In this document: positions 56,712-64,000 of the stretch, piece by piece
Position numbering within the stretch: the first letter of the stretch is position 1
Layout: each line of letters begins with the position of its first letter
From: an uncultured Mesonia sp.
GTDB lineage: Bacteria > Bacteroidota > Bacteroidia > Flavobacteriales > Flavobacteriaceae
NCBI GenBank assembly: GCA_947494545.1
Contig: CANLVH010000014.1
Span: 1 to 64,000, forward strand
DNA: 64,000 bases
Direction of reading: 5' to 3'
Notes under the pieces: generated by a model
Databases searched by the model: none
The model's input: only the letters and a program-made list of their open reading frames with translations
What the model was told of the DNA's origin: nothing
Program-made: the position numbers and the translations under genes

Positions 56712-58820
56712 TTATTCATTAGCTCCTTTAGCTGCTTTAATCACTTCTTCTGATATATTAGAAGGAGTTTCAGCATAGTGAGAAAATTCCATTGTAGAGG
56801 TTGCTCTTCCTGAAGATAGCGTTCTTAATGTAGTAACATAACCAAACATCTCTGCTAAAGGCACATCTGCTTTAATAACTTTTGCACCAGATCTGTCTGA
56901 CATACTGTTTACTTGCCCTCTTCTTCTGTTAAGGTCTCCTACTATATCTCCCATGTTTTCTTCCGGAGTAACCACTTCATTTTTCATAATTGGCTCTAGA
57001 ATTACAGCACCTGCACTTTTAGCTGCTGATTTAAACCCTAATTTCGCCGCCAACTCAAACGATAACTGGTCAGAATCTACCGGGTGGAAAGAACCATCTT
57101 TTAAAGTTACCTTTAAAGTATCCATATGGAAACCTGCTAAAGGACCGTTTTTCATTGCTTCTTCAAAACCTTTCTGTACAGATGGAATAAATTCTTTAGG
57201 AATACGTCCACCTTTAATCTCGTCTACAAATTGTAAACCTTTACCTTCAAAGTCTTCGTCTACAGGACCCATTTCAAATACAATGTCTGCAAACTTACCA
57301 CGACCACCAGATTGTTTTTTGTAAACTTCTCTATGTTGTGCGGTTTGTGTAACTGCTTCTTTATACTCTACTTGAGGTTCTCCTTCGTTTACTTCTACTT
57401 TAAATTCTCTTTTTAAACGATCTACCAAGATTTCGATATGCAGCTCGCCCATTCCCGAGATAATAGTCTGTCCGGAAACTTCGTCTGTTTTTACCTGGAA
57501 AGTAGGATCTTCTTCAGAAAGTTTAGCCAAAGCCATACCCATCTTATCTACATCTGCCTTAGTTTTAGGCTCAACCGCGATACCAATTACCGGATCAGGG
57601 AAAGTCATAGATTCTAAAACAATAGGATGATCCATATCCGTAAGGGTATCACCGGTTTTAATATCTTTAAAACCAACTGCCGCACCAATATCTCCAGCTT
57701 CAATTCTATCTATAGGTTCTTGTTTATTAGAGTGCATTTGATACATTCTAGATATACGCTCTTTCTTACCGGAACGGTTGTTCAACACGTATGATCCAGC
57801 TTCTAATGCACCGGAATATGCTCTAAAAAATGCTAAACGACCAACAAACGGATCGGTTGCAATTTTAAATGCCAATGCTGCAAACGGTGAGTCTACATTT
57901 GGCTTTCTTTTTTCTTCTTCGCCAGTTTCAGGGTTAGTACCTTCAATAGCTTCTACTTCTACCGGAGATGGCAAATAACGCATTACCCCGTCTAGCATAG
58001 CCTGTACTCCTTTATTCTTAAAGGCAGAACCACACATCATTGGTATAATAGACATATCTATAGTCGCCTTTCTTAAAGCTTCTATGATTTCATCTTCGGT
58101 AATAGAGTTTTCATCTTCAAAGAATTTCTCCATTAACTCATCGTCATATTCCGCTACAGCCTCTACTAACTCTGCTCTGTACTTATCTACATCTTCTTTT
58201 AACTCTTCCGGAATGTCTACCTCAGTATACGTCATACCAAAGTTATCGTCGTCCCAAACAATTGCTTTTTTAGAAATAAGATCTACAACTCCTTTAAAGT
58301 CTATCTCATCTCCAATTGGCACTTGCAAAGGCACCGGATTACCACCTAACATCTCTCTTACCTGCTTACAAACATTAAAGAAATCTGCTCCTTGACGGTC
58401 CATTTTATTTACAAACCCAAGTCGTGGTACGTTATATTTATCTGCTTGTCTCCAAACAGTTTCAGATTGCGGCTCTACACCATCTACAGCACTAAATAAG
58501 GCAACAACACCATCTAATACACGCAAAGAACGCTCTACTTCTACTGTAAAATCAACGTGACCAGGAGTATCGATAATATTCACGATATATTCATGGTCTC
58601 TATAATTCCAAGTACAATGCGTTGCTGCAGAAGTAATGGTAATACCTCTCTCCTGCTCTTGCTCCATCCAGTCCATAGTAGCTGCACCTTCGTGGGTTTC
58701 GCCAATTTTATGGTTTATACCTGTGTAAAACAAGATACGCTCAGTTGTTGTTGTTTTTCCGGCATCAATATGCGCTGCAATACCGATATTTCTTGTATAT
58801 TTTAAATCTCTTTGTGCCAT
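56712..58820 (-). CDS. fusA: Elongation factor G
   Basis: GTPase that drives translocation on the ribosome. The 702 residues have the G domain ([44 protein letters not shown]) and domains II to V, with [22 protein letters not shown] near the end. It lies between rpsG (4 bases) and rpsJ, as in many Bacteroidota. Confidence 0.98.
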   Translation of the reverse strand: MAQRDLKYTRNIGIAAHIDAGKTTTTERILFYTGINHKIGETHEGAATMDWMEQEQERGITITSAATHCTWNYRDHEYIVNIIDTPGHVDFTVEVERSLRVLDGVVALFSAVDGVEPQSETVWRQADKYNVPRLGFVNKMDRQGADFFNVCKQVREMLGGNPVPLQVPIGDEIDFKGVVDLISKKAIVWDDDNFGMTYTEVDIPEELKEDVDKYRAELVEAVAEYDDELMEKFFEDENSITEDEIIEALRKATIDMSIIPMMCGSAFKNKGVQAMLDGVMRYLPSPVEVEAIEGTNPETGEEEKRKPNVDSPFAALAFKIATDPFVGRLAFFRAYSGALEAGSYVLNNRSGKKERISRMYQMHSNKQEPIDRIEAGDIGAAVGFKDIKTGDTLTDMDHPIVLESMTFPDPVIGIAVEPKTKADVDKMGMALAKLSEEDPTFQVKTDEVSGQTIISGMGELHIEILVDRLKREFKVEVNEGEPQVEYKEAVTQTAQHREVYKKQSGGRGKFADIVFEMGPVDEDFEGKGLQFVDEIKGGRIPKEFIPSVQKGFEEAMKNGPLAGFHMDTLKVTLKDGSFHPVDSDQLSFELAAKLGFKSAAKSAGAVILEPIMKNEVVTPEENMGDIVGDLNRRRGQVNSMSDRSGAKVIKADVPLAEMFGYVTTLRTLSSGRATSTMEFSHYAETPSNISEEVIKAAKGANE

Positions 58821-58824
58821 ATAT

Positions 58825-59301
58825 TTAGAATCTAAAGTGTGAGAATGCTTTGTTTGCTTCTGCCATTCTATGCGTATCTACACGTTTCTTAACCGCAGCA
58901 CCTTCTTCTTTTGCTGCCGCCAAAACTTCTGCAGCTAATTTTGCTGCCATAGCTTTTTCGTTACGTTTTCTCGCAAAAGAAATCAACCACTTCATTGCAG
59001 TTGACACCTTTCTATCTGGTCTAATTTGCATAGGAATTTGAAAAGTTGCCCCACCAACACGTCTACTTCTTACTTCTACGTGTGGCATTACATTAGATAA
59101 TGCATCTTTCCAAACCTCTAAAGCTGTTTTTTCGTCGTCTTCTTTTTTCTCTTCTACAATATCCATACAATCGTAAAAGATTTTAAAGGCAACCGATTTT
59201 TTACCATCCCACATCATCATGTTTACAAAACGGGTCACCAACTGGTCGTTAAACCTTGGATCTGGTAAAAGAGGTCTTTTTCTTGCCTGTCTTTTTCTCA
59301 T
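58825..59301 (-). CDS. rpsG: 30S ribosomal protein S7
   Basis: Head assembly protein. The 158 residues include [34 protein letters not shown] and [21 protein letters not shown], and end [15 protein letters not shown]. The 73-base gap before it could hold a control site, but I see no strong hairpin there. Confidence 0.98.
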   Translation of the reverse strand: MRKRQARKRPLLPDPRFNDQLVTRFVNMMMWDGKKSVAFKIFYDCMDIVEEKKEDDEKTALEVWKDALSNVMPHVEVRSRRVGGATFQIPMQIRPDRKVSTAMKWLISFARKRNEKAMAAKLAAEVLAAAKEEGAAVKKRVDTHRMAEANKAFSHFRF

Positions 59302-59374
59302 TTCTTCTCTGTTAGTTGTTACTATTATAGGCAGGTGCTAGCGTTTTACAGCTTAACAATTGCCACTTAACATT

Positions 59375-59749
59375 TTACTTTTTAGGGCGTTTTGCACCGT
59401 ATTTAGATCGTCGTTGCGTTCTTCCTTCAACACCTGCGGTATCTAAGGCTCCACGAACAATATGATATCTAACTCCCGGCAAATCTTTTACCCTTCCGCC
59501 TCTTACCAATACTATCGAGTGCTCTTGTAGGTTGTGTCCTTCACCGGGAATGTATGCGTTTACCTCTTTACCGTTAGTTAACCTTACCCTTGCTACTTTA
59601 CGCATAGCCGAGTTTGGTTTTTTAGGTGTTGTGGTGTAAACACGCGTACAAACCCCTCTTCTTTGAGGACACGAATCTAAAGCAGCCGATTTACTCTTCT
59701 TGGTCATCTTGGCTCTTCCTTTTCGTACTAATTGTGAAATTGTTGGCAT
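59375..59749 (-). CDS. rpsL: 30S ribosomal protein S12
   Basis: Decoding-centre protein. The 124 residues start [20 protein letters not shown] and include [21 protein letters not shown] and [30 protein letters not shown], the segments where streptomycin-resistance changes map in other bacteria; they look wild type. First gene of the str operon. Confidence 0.98.
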   Translation of the reverse strand: MPTISQLVRKGRAKMTKKSKSAALDSCPQRRGVCTRVYTTTPKKPNSAMRKVARVRLTNGKEVNAYIPGEGHNLQEHSIVLVRGGRVKDLPGVRYHIVRGALDTAGVEGRTQRRSKYGAKRPKK

Positions 59750-59786
59750 AATTTCTTTTACACTATAATTATATTAAAAAATAAAT

Positions 59787-59802
59787 ACCCTATTTTTAGG
59801 GT
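59787..59802 (-). promoter_or_regulatory. Hairpin at the start of the rpsL leader
   Basis: ACCCTA (59787-59792) and TAGGGT (59797-59802) form a perfect 6-bp stem with a four-base loop. It begins about 4 bases downstream of the -7 box, so it would lie at the very 5' end of the str operon mRNA, about 38 bases before the ATG. It may stabilise the mRNA or bind a regulator. Confidence 0.45.
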
Positions 59803-59805
59803 TTG

Positions 59806-59813
59806 CAAATGTA
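59806..59813 (-). promoter_or_regulatory. -7 promoter box of the str operon (TACATTTG)
   Basis: The minus strand reads TACATTTG, an exact TAnnTTTG match, 57 bases before the rpsL ATG. It is placed to drive rpsL-rpsG-fusA-rpsJ. Confidence 0.6.
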
Positions 59814-59936
59814 GAAATTTATTTTTAAGAACCAAACCATAATTAATTAATTTTCAATCTGATTGGATTTTTTTACACTAAAAGCAACTTATTGTCTTAA
59901 TTTGTACTTTTTTAATCCAAACCACCTACTATTATT

Positions 59937-61628
59937 GTGAACTACCTAAAGCGTCTTTACCTTTTTTTGGTTTTTGCTTGCTGCTTTTCTGCCGGATGGA
60001 GCCAAACGCTTTACCTGGAAATTACTACAGATAAAAAAGAAAACCAGGCAGTTTTAGACACTATAAACTACATCAAAAACCACGAGAATTTTAAAAGCAT
60101 TATAAAGACACAAGAAAGCGTTTTAAAAAAAATACAAGAAAATGGGTATATTTCTGCCAGCTATTCTGCCACAAAAAAAATAAACGACTCGACCTATTTC
60201 AGTAAAATTACTTTAGGGAAATTGTACCGCCATATAAAAATTTACCACCAGCGAGAAATTGATAAAAATTCAGTAAAAAAATATTTCCGTAAAGAAACAG
60301 ATACCAGTTTTGTAATTAATCTAAATATGGTTGAAAAAGTTTTGCAAGATCTCAACGCTAATTTAGCAGAGAAAGGAAAACCATTTAACAGCCTACAATT
60401 AGATAACCTAAAAAGTAAAAAAAATACACTTACCGCCAATTTAACAATAAACCAAACCAAGTTGCGGCAAGTAGACAATATTATAGTAAAAGGTTATAAA
60501 AAGTTTCCAAAATCTTTTTTACGCCATTATTTACGTATTAGACAGAAAGAAGTTTTCAGTAAGGAGAAACTAAGCAACAAATTAAAAAAACTAAAAAACC
60601 TGCGCTTTGCAACTTCCTACAAAGAACCGGAAGTACTTTTTACCAAAGACAGCACAAACATCTATTTATATTTAGAAAAAAAAGATAGCAACCTGTTCGA
60701 CGGCTTTTTGGGTTTTGCCACCAATCCTAAAACAAACAACCTAGAGTTAAACGGCTATGTAAACCTTTCTTTGGTAAACAATCTAAATTTTGGCGAGTCT
60801 TTTTCTTTAGAATATAAAAACGACGCACAAGAGCGCCAACATTTTTATGCCAATTTAAAATTGCCGTTTATTTTTAATAGTTCATTTGGGCTCCGGTTTA
60901 ATTTAGAACTTTACAAACAAGACTCCACCTATACCACCAACGCGCAAAAAGTAGCTGTAGACTATCAAATAAACCCAACTACTTTAACCTATGCAGGCTA
61001 TAAAGCAGAAAAATCTAACAACTTGTCTAATACCACTAATTTAATTTCGGCTACGCAAGATTATAATGCTTCTTTTTTTACGCTTGGCGCGGAATACCAA
61101 GTATTAAATGCAGACAATCTATTAACACCAACACAAACCAATTTAAACCTACAAGTAGATATTGGCCAACGCGAGACCGAAGGAAAAAACACCAACCAAG
61201 TAATCGCCTTTTTTCAAGGCACGCATATTTTTAACCTAAACAGGCGCAACAGTATATTTGTTGCCAATCAAACCGGTTATTTGAGTTCTGACAATTACTT
61301 AGAAAACGAATTATTTCGCTTTGGCGGAATTAAAAGTTTACGCGGGTTTGAAGAAAACAGTCTACGTGCAAGTTTTTATACCAGCCTTCAAACCGAATAC
61401 AGATATTTACTTTCTCCTAATTTATACGCCCATAGTATTTTAGATTTTGCCCAAACCGAAAACGGGATTACCAAGGCAAAAAATACCCTTTACGGAATTG
61501 GCATTGGTCTGGGACTACAAACCAAAGCAGGTTTGTTACGCTTAAACTTTGCAAACGGCAAGACCGAAAGCCAAAATTTTGAGTTCAGAAATTCGAAAAT
61601 ACACCTGAGTTTAACTGCCATATTTTAG
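59937..61628 (+). CDS. BamA/TamA-like outer-membrane protein
   Basis: The 563-residue product has a signal peptide (cut near SAGWSQ), a POTRA-like region (about 25-240, with VDNIIVKGYKKFPKSFLRHYLRIRQKEVFSKEKL as the clearest repeat) and a C-terminal Omp85-type barrel. FRFGGIKSLRGFEENSL is the conserved loop motif of the family and the chain ends in Phe (LTAIF). It is shorter than BamA, so closer to TamA-like or orphan Omp85 proteins. The start is GTG at 59937, which fits the signal peptide. The str operon lies divergently upstream; a SusC-like gene follows 121 bases on. Confidence 0.85.
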   Translation: MNYLKRLYLFLVFACCFSAGWSQTLYLEITTDKKENQAVLDTINYIKNHENFKSIIKTQESVLKKIQENGYISASYSATKKINDSTYFSKITLGKLYRHIKIYHQREIDKNSVKKYFRKETDTSFVINLNMVEKVLQDLNANLAEKGKPFNSLQLDNLKSKKNTLTANLTINQTKLRQVDNIIVKGYKKFPKSFLRHYLRIRQKEVFSKEKLSNKLKKLKNLRFATSYKEPEVLFTKDSTNIYLYLEKKDSNLFDGFLGFATNPKTNNLELNGYVNLSLVNNLNFGESFSLEYKNDAQERQHFYANLKLPFIFNSSFGLRFNLELYKQDSTYTTNAQKVAVDYQINPTTLTYAGYKAEKSNNLSNTTNLISATQDYNASFFTLGAEYQVLNADNLLTPTQTNLNLQVDIGQRETEGKNTNQVIAFFQGTHIFNLNRRNSIFVANQTGYLSSDNYLENELFRFGGIKSLRGFEENSLRASFYTSLQTEYRYLLSPNLYAHSILDFAQTENGITKAKNTLYGIGIGLGLQTKAGLLRLNFANGKTESQNFEFRNSKIHLSLTAIF

Positions 61629-61749
61629 CAGTAAACGCTTGCCAGACGAATGATTCTGAGAGAAAAAAGTAAATTTAATCCTAAAATAGTTGTGTAATTA
61701 ACTTTTTATTAGGATTTTTGGCATTGGCTAATTCAAATAAATTATAAAA

Positions 61750-64000
61750 ATGAGAACAAAGTTTAGTGGAATTCTAACGCTATTACTGGCGTTTGTGGTG
61801 CAACTCACGTTTGCACAAGAAAAAACAGTTTCCGGTACGGTGTCCGATGATCAGGGCATGCCGTTACCAGGAGTTAACGTGCTTGTGAAAGGAACACAAT
61901 CTGGAACACAAACAGATTTTGATGGTAATTACACCATTGAGGTCGCACAAGGCGAGACCTTAACATTTTCCTACATTGGGTTTGAAACCCAGGAAATTAC
62001 GGTTGGCGCCTCTAATACTTACGACGTTACTATGCAAGCAGGTACAGAGCTTGATGAAGTTGTAGTGACAGCTTTAGGTATTAAAAGAAAACAAGATGAG
62101 ATTACAACAGCCAACCAAGTGGTTGAAAGTGAAGACTTGGTAAAAGCCAATAACCCGGATGTGGTTAAAGGTCTTACCGGTAAAGTTTCTGGTCTTAATA
62201 TCAAGCAATTAGGAAGCGGAGTTAATGGGGAAACCAGAATCACCCTTCGTGGGGCACGTTCTATCTCCGGAGACAACGAAGCCTTAATTGTAATTGATGG
62301 TGCTATTTCTACCCCGGAATTTTTAAGTTCTATTGACCCAAACACAATTGAGTCTGTAAACGTAATTAAAGGTGCTAACGGTGCTGCATTATATGGTTCG
62401 CAAGGATCTAACGGTGCGATTATTGTTACTACCAAAAAAGGAACAGAAAGCGGCAAGATGAAAGTAAGCGTAAAATCTTCTTTAGATTTTGAAACTGTTG
62501 CTTTTGTACCCGAGAAGCAAACGCGTTACGGTCAAGGTTGGGCAGTAAACAATGGTTTTGAAAACATCACCTACGAAAACGGTGGTTGGGGACCAGAATT
62601 TGACGGTCAAATGGTTACTATAGGTCTTCCGCAAGCAGATGGAAGCTATATCATGGCTCCTTATGAGTCACAAGGCGCAGACCACATTAAAGACTTTTTC
62701 CAAACAGGTATTACACAACAAAACAGTATTAATATCTCTAGTGGTTCTGAGGAAGGATATGTTTTCTTTTCTGCACAAAACCAAAAGACAGAGTTTATTA
62801 TTGAAAACGATGAGTTACAAAAGTCAACCTTTAACTTTAAAGGTGGTAAGACGTTAGGTAACTGGACAGTAAATGGTAATGCTACTTACTCTTACCAAAC
62901 TACAAGTGAGTCGTATACTTCTGCTACAGATGGTATTTTGGCTAACTTAATTCAAGCTTCTTCTAGTATACCAATTGAGCGTTTTGAAAACTCTGGTAAC
63001 GAAGGGCACTGGAATGCTTATTACTTAAACCCTTACTGGACAAGAGAAAATAAAAGAAGAGAAATAGACAGAAACCGTTTTAACTTGTTAGCAGAAATCA
63101 AGTATGATTTTAACGAGAATATCAACGCAGTGGTACGTACTAATGGTTTATTCAATTTTTCAGACGGATTAATTTATAACAATGGTTACACTGAACCACA
63201 AGACATTATAGATTTAACCGGAGGTAACCGCACAGAATCTGCTACTTACCAACGTTATATGACAAAATACCAACGTTATTATACCGATGCAATTTTAAAC
63301 TTTGACTATGAATTAAACGAAGATTTTGATTTTGATGCTAACCTCGGGGTTAACAACCAATACCTAAAAACTTCTAATAGTTCTGTAGGTGGTGTTGGTC
63401 TTACTGTGCCTGGTATTTATGGTACAGATAACTTAGCAGGAGATTTTGATCAAGCTAGAACTTATGAAAATATTAGAGAAGAAAGACGTTACGGCGTTTA
63501 CGGCCAAATAAATGTTGGCTTTAGAGATTACTTATTCTTAAATGCTACGGCACGAAACGACTGGTCTTCTACCTTAGATCCGTCTAACAACAGTTTCTTT
63601 TACCCAAGTGCAGGTTTATCTTTTGTGGCTACAAAAGCAATAGACGGTCTTAAGAGTGATGTTTTAAACTATGCTAAAGTTAGTGCCAGTTACGTAAAAG
63701 TAGGTAACGATTATAGCGATGCTTATGACAACAACTTATTGGTAGAGCAAGCTAGTGGTTTCCCTTACGATGGTCAAAACTCTTTTGTATTGCCAAAGCT
63801 TATTACAGACCCATTATTAAAGCCTGAATTTACTTCTACTTTTGAAGCTGGTTTAAACCTTGGCTTCTTTAACGACCGTATTACTTTAGATGCATCTTAC
63901 TATACTGGTAGCAGTACAGATTTGGTTACAAACATTGCTACCTCTAGCGCTTCTGGTTTAGAAAGAAGTGTTATCAATATTGGTGATATGGATATCTGGG
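61750..64000 (+). CDS. SusC/RagA-type TonB-linked receptor, 3' end outside window
   Basis: Open from ATG 61750 to the right edge: 750 residues of a protein that usually has about 1000. The signal peptide (ending TFAQEK) is followed by a carboxypeptidase-like domain (VSGTVSDDQGMPLPGVNVLVKGT, FDGNYTIEV), the TonB-box region DEVVVTALGIKR, and the plug domain with KVSGLNIKQLGSG, ITLRGARSISG, ALIVIDGAIS and GANGAALYGSQGSNGAIIVTTKKG. The rest is the beta-barrel. Such receptors import glycans, peptides or other large nutrients with a SusD-like lipoprotein, whose gene would lie just to the right. Substrate unknown. Confidence 0.95.
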   Translation, partial: MRTKFSGILTLLLAFVVQLTFAQEKTVSGTVSDDQGMPLPGVNVLVKGTQSGTQTDFDGNYTIEVAQGETLTFSYIGFETQEITVGASNTYDVTMQAGTELDEVVVTALGIKRKQDEITTANQVVESEDLVKANNPDVVKGLTGKVSGLNIKQLGSGVNGETRITLRGARSISGDNEALIVIDGAISTPEFLSSIDPNTIESVNVIKGANGAALYGSQGSNGAIIVTTKKGTESGKMKVSVKSSLDFETVAFVPEKQTRYGQGWAVNNGFENITYENGGWGPEFDGQMVTIGLPQADGSYIMAPYESQGADHIKDFFQTGITQQNSINISSGSEEGYVFFSAQNQKTEFIIENDELQKSTFNFKGGKTLGNWTVNGNATYSYQTTSESYTSATDGILANLIQASSSIPIERFENSGNEGHWNAYYLNPYWTRENKRREIDRNRFNLLAEIKYDFNENINAVVRTNGLFNFSDGLIYNNGYTEPQDIIDLTGGNRTESATYQRYMTKYQRYYTDAILNFDYELNEDFDFDANLGVNNQYLKTSNSSVGGVGLTVPGIYGTDNLAGDFDQARTYENIREERRYGVYGQINVGFRDYLFLNATARNDWSSTLDPSNNSFFYPSAGLSFVATKAIDGLKSDVLNYAKVSASYVKVGNDYSDAYDNNLLVEQASGFPYDGQNSFVLPKLITDPLLKPEFTSTFEAGLNLGFFNDRITLDASYYTGSSTDLVTNIATSSASGLERSVINIGDMDIW

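Noticed and set aside
42550-58395. Many plus-strand frames of 60-164 residues opposite the ribosomal genes
   Set aside because: All are antisense to strongly conserved ribosomal, secY, rpoA or fusA frames.

Overview
The window comes from the chromosome of a member of the Bacteroidota, most likely a Flavobacteriaceae. The evidence is AT-rich DNA, several promoters with the Bacteroidota -7 box TAnnTTTG (often TATCTTTG), type IX secretion substrates, a SusC/RagA-type TonB-dependent receptor, a SecD-SecF fusion, and the gene order rplQ-carA-eno-gltA. I cannot name genus or species from the sequence. No rRNA, tRNA or CRISPR array was found.

Layout. (1) 1-4430 (-): the N-terminal ~1476 residues of a very large secreted repeat protein; its 3' end lies off the left edge. 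(2) 4725-8572 (+): folE, cysS, yidD, lgt and a DUF192 lipoprotein. (3) 9075-17425 (-): secDF, mdh, a DUF6588-like protein, gyrB and queE, with clear terminators. (4) 17569-22527 (+): eight close-packed genes (lipoprotein, lipoprotein pyrophosphatase, small membrane protein, alpha/beta hydrolase, rluF, VOC protein, AI-2E-type permease, YkvA). (5) 22619-26849 (-): folD, ffh, argS. (6) 26937-36267: the accessory part of the window. It holds proteins of uncertain function, a BCCT transporter, a T9SS substrate, an IS110-family element, a GIY-YIG protein and several kinds of interspersed repeat. (7) 36268-42401 (-): two arginine-deiminase-superfamily hydrolases, gltA, eno, carA. (8) 42493-59749 (-): alpha, spc, S10 and str ribosomal-protein clusters with rpoA, secY, infA and fusA. 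(9) 59937-64000 (+): a BamA/TamA-like outer-membrane protein and the start of a SusC-like receptor cut by the right edge.

Most of the window is core machinery: translation, secretion (SecY, SecDF, Ffh, YidD, Lgt), replication (GyrB) and central metabolism. The noncoding DNA holds the less ordinary signals: (a) two copies, at 28411-28514 (+) and 37219-37323 (-), of a structured element with a conserved core and stems of different sequence that still pair; (b) two successive stem-loops just upstream of the IS110 recombinase, placed and shaped like a bridge RNA; (c) two long related hairpins downstream of mdh and gltA that pair best in the transcribed strand; (d) a composite repeat made of a 6-bp tandem array, an 8-nt spacer and a 58-nt unit, present twice; (e) hairpins between ribosomal genes that may be cis-regulatory. 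Two large genes run off the window edges (1-4430 and 61750-64000); both were translated by hand and are open to the edge.
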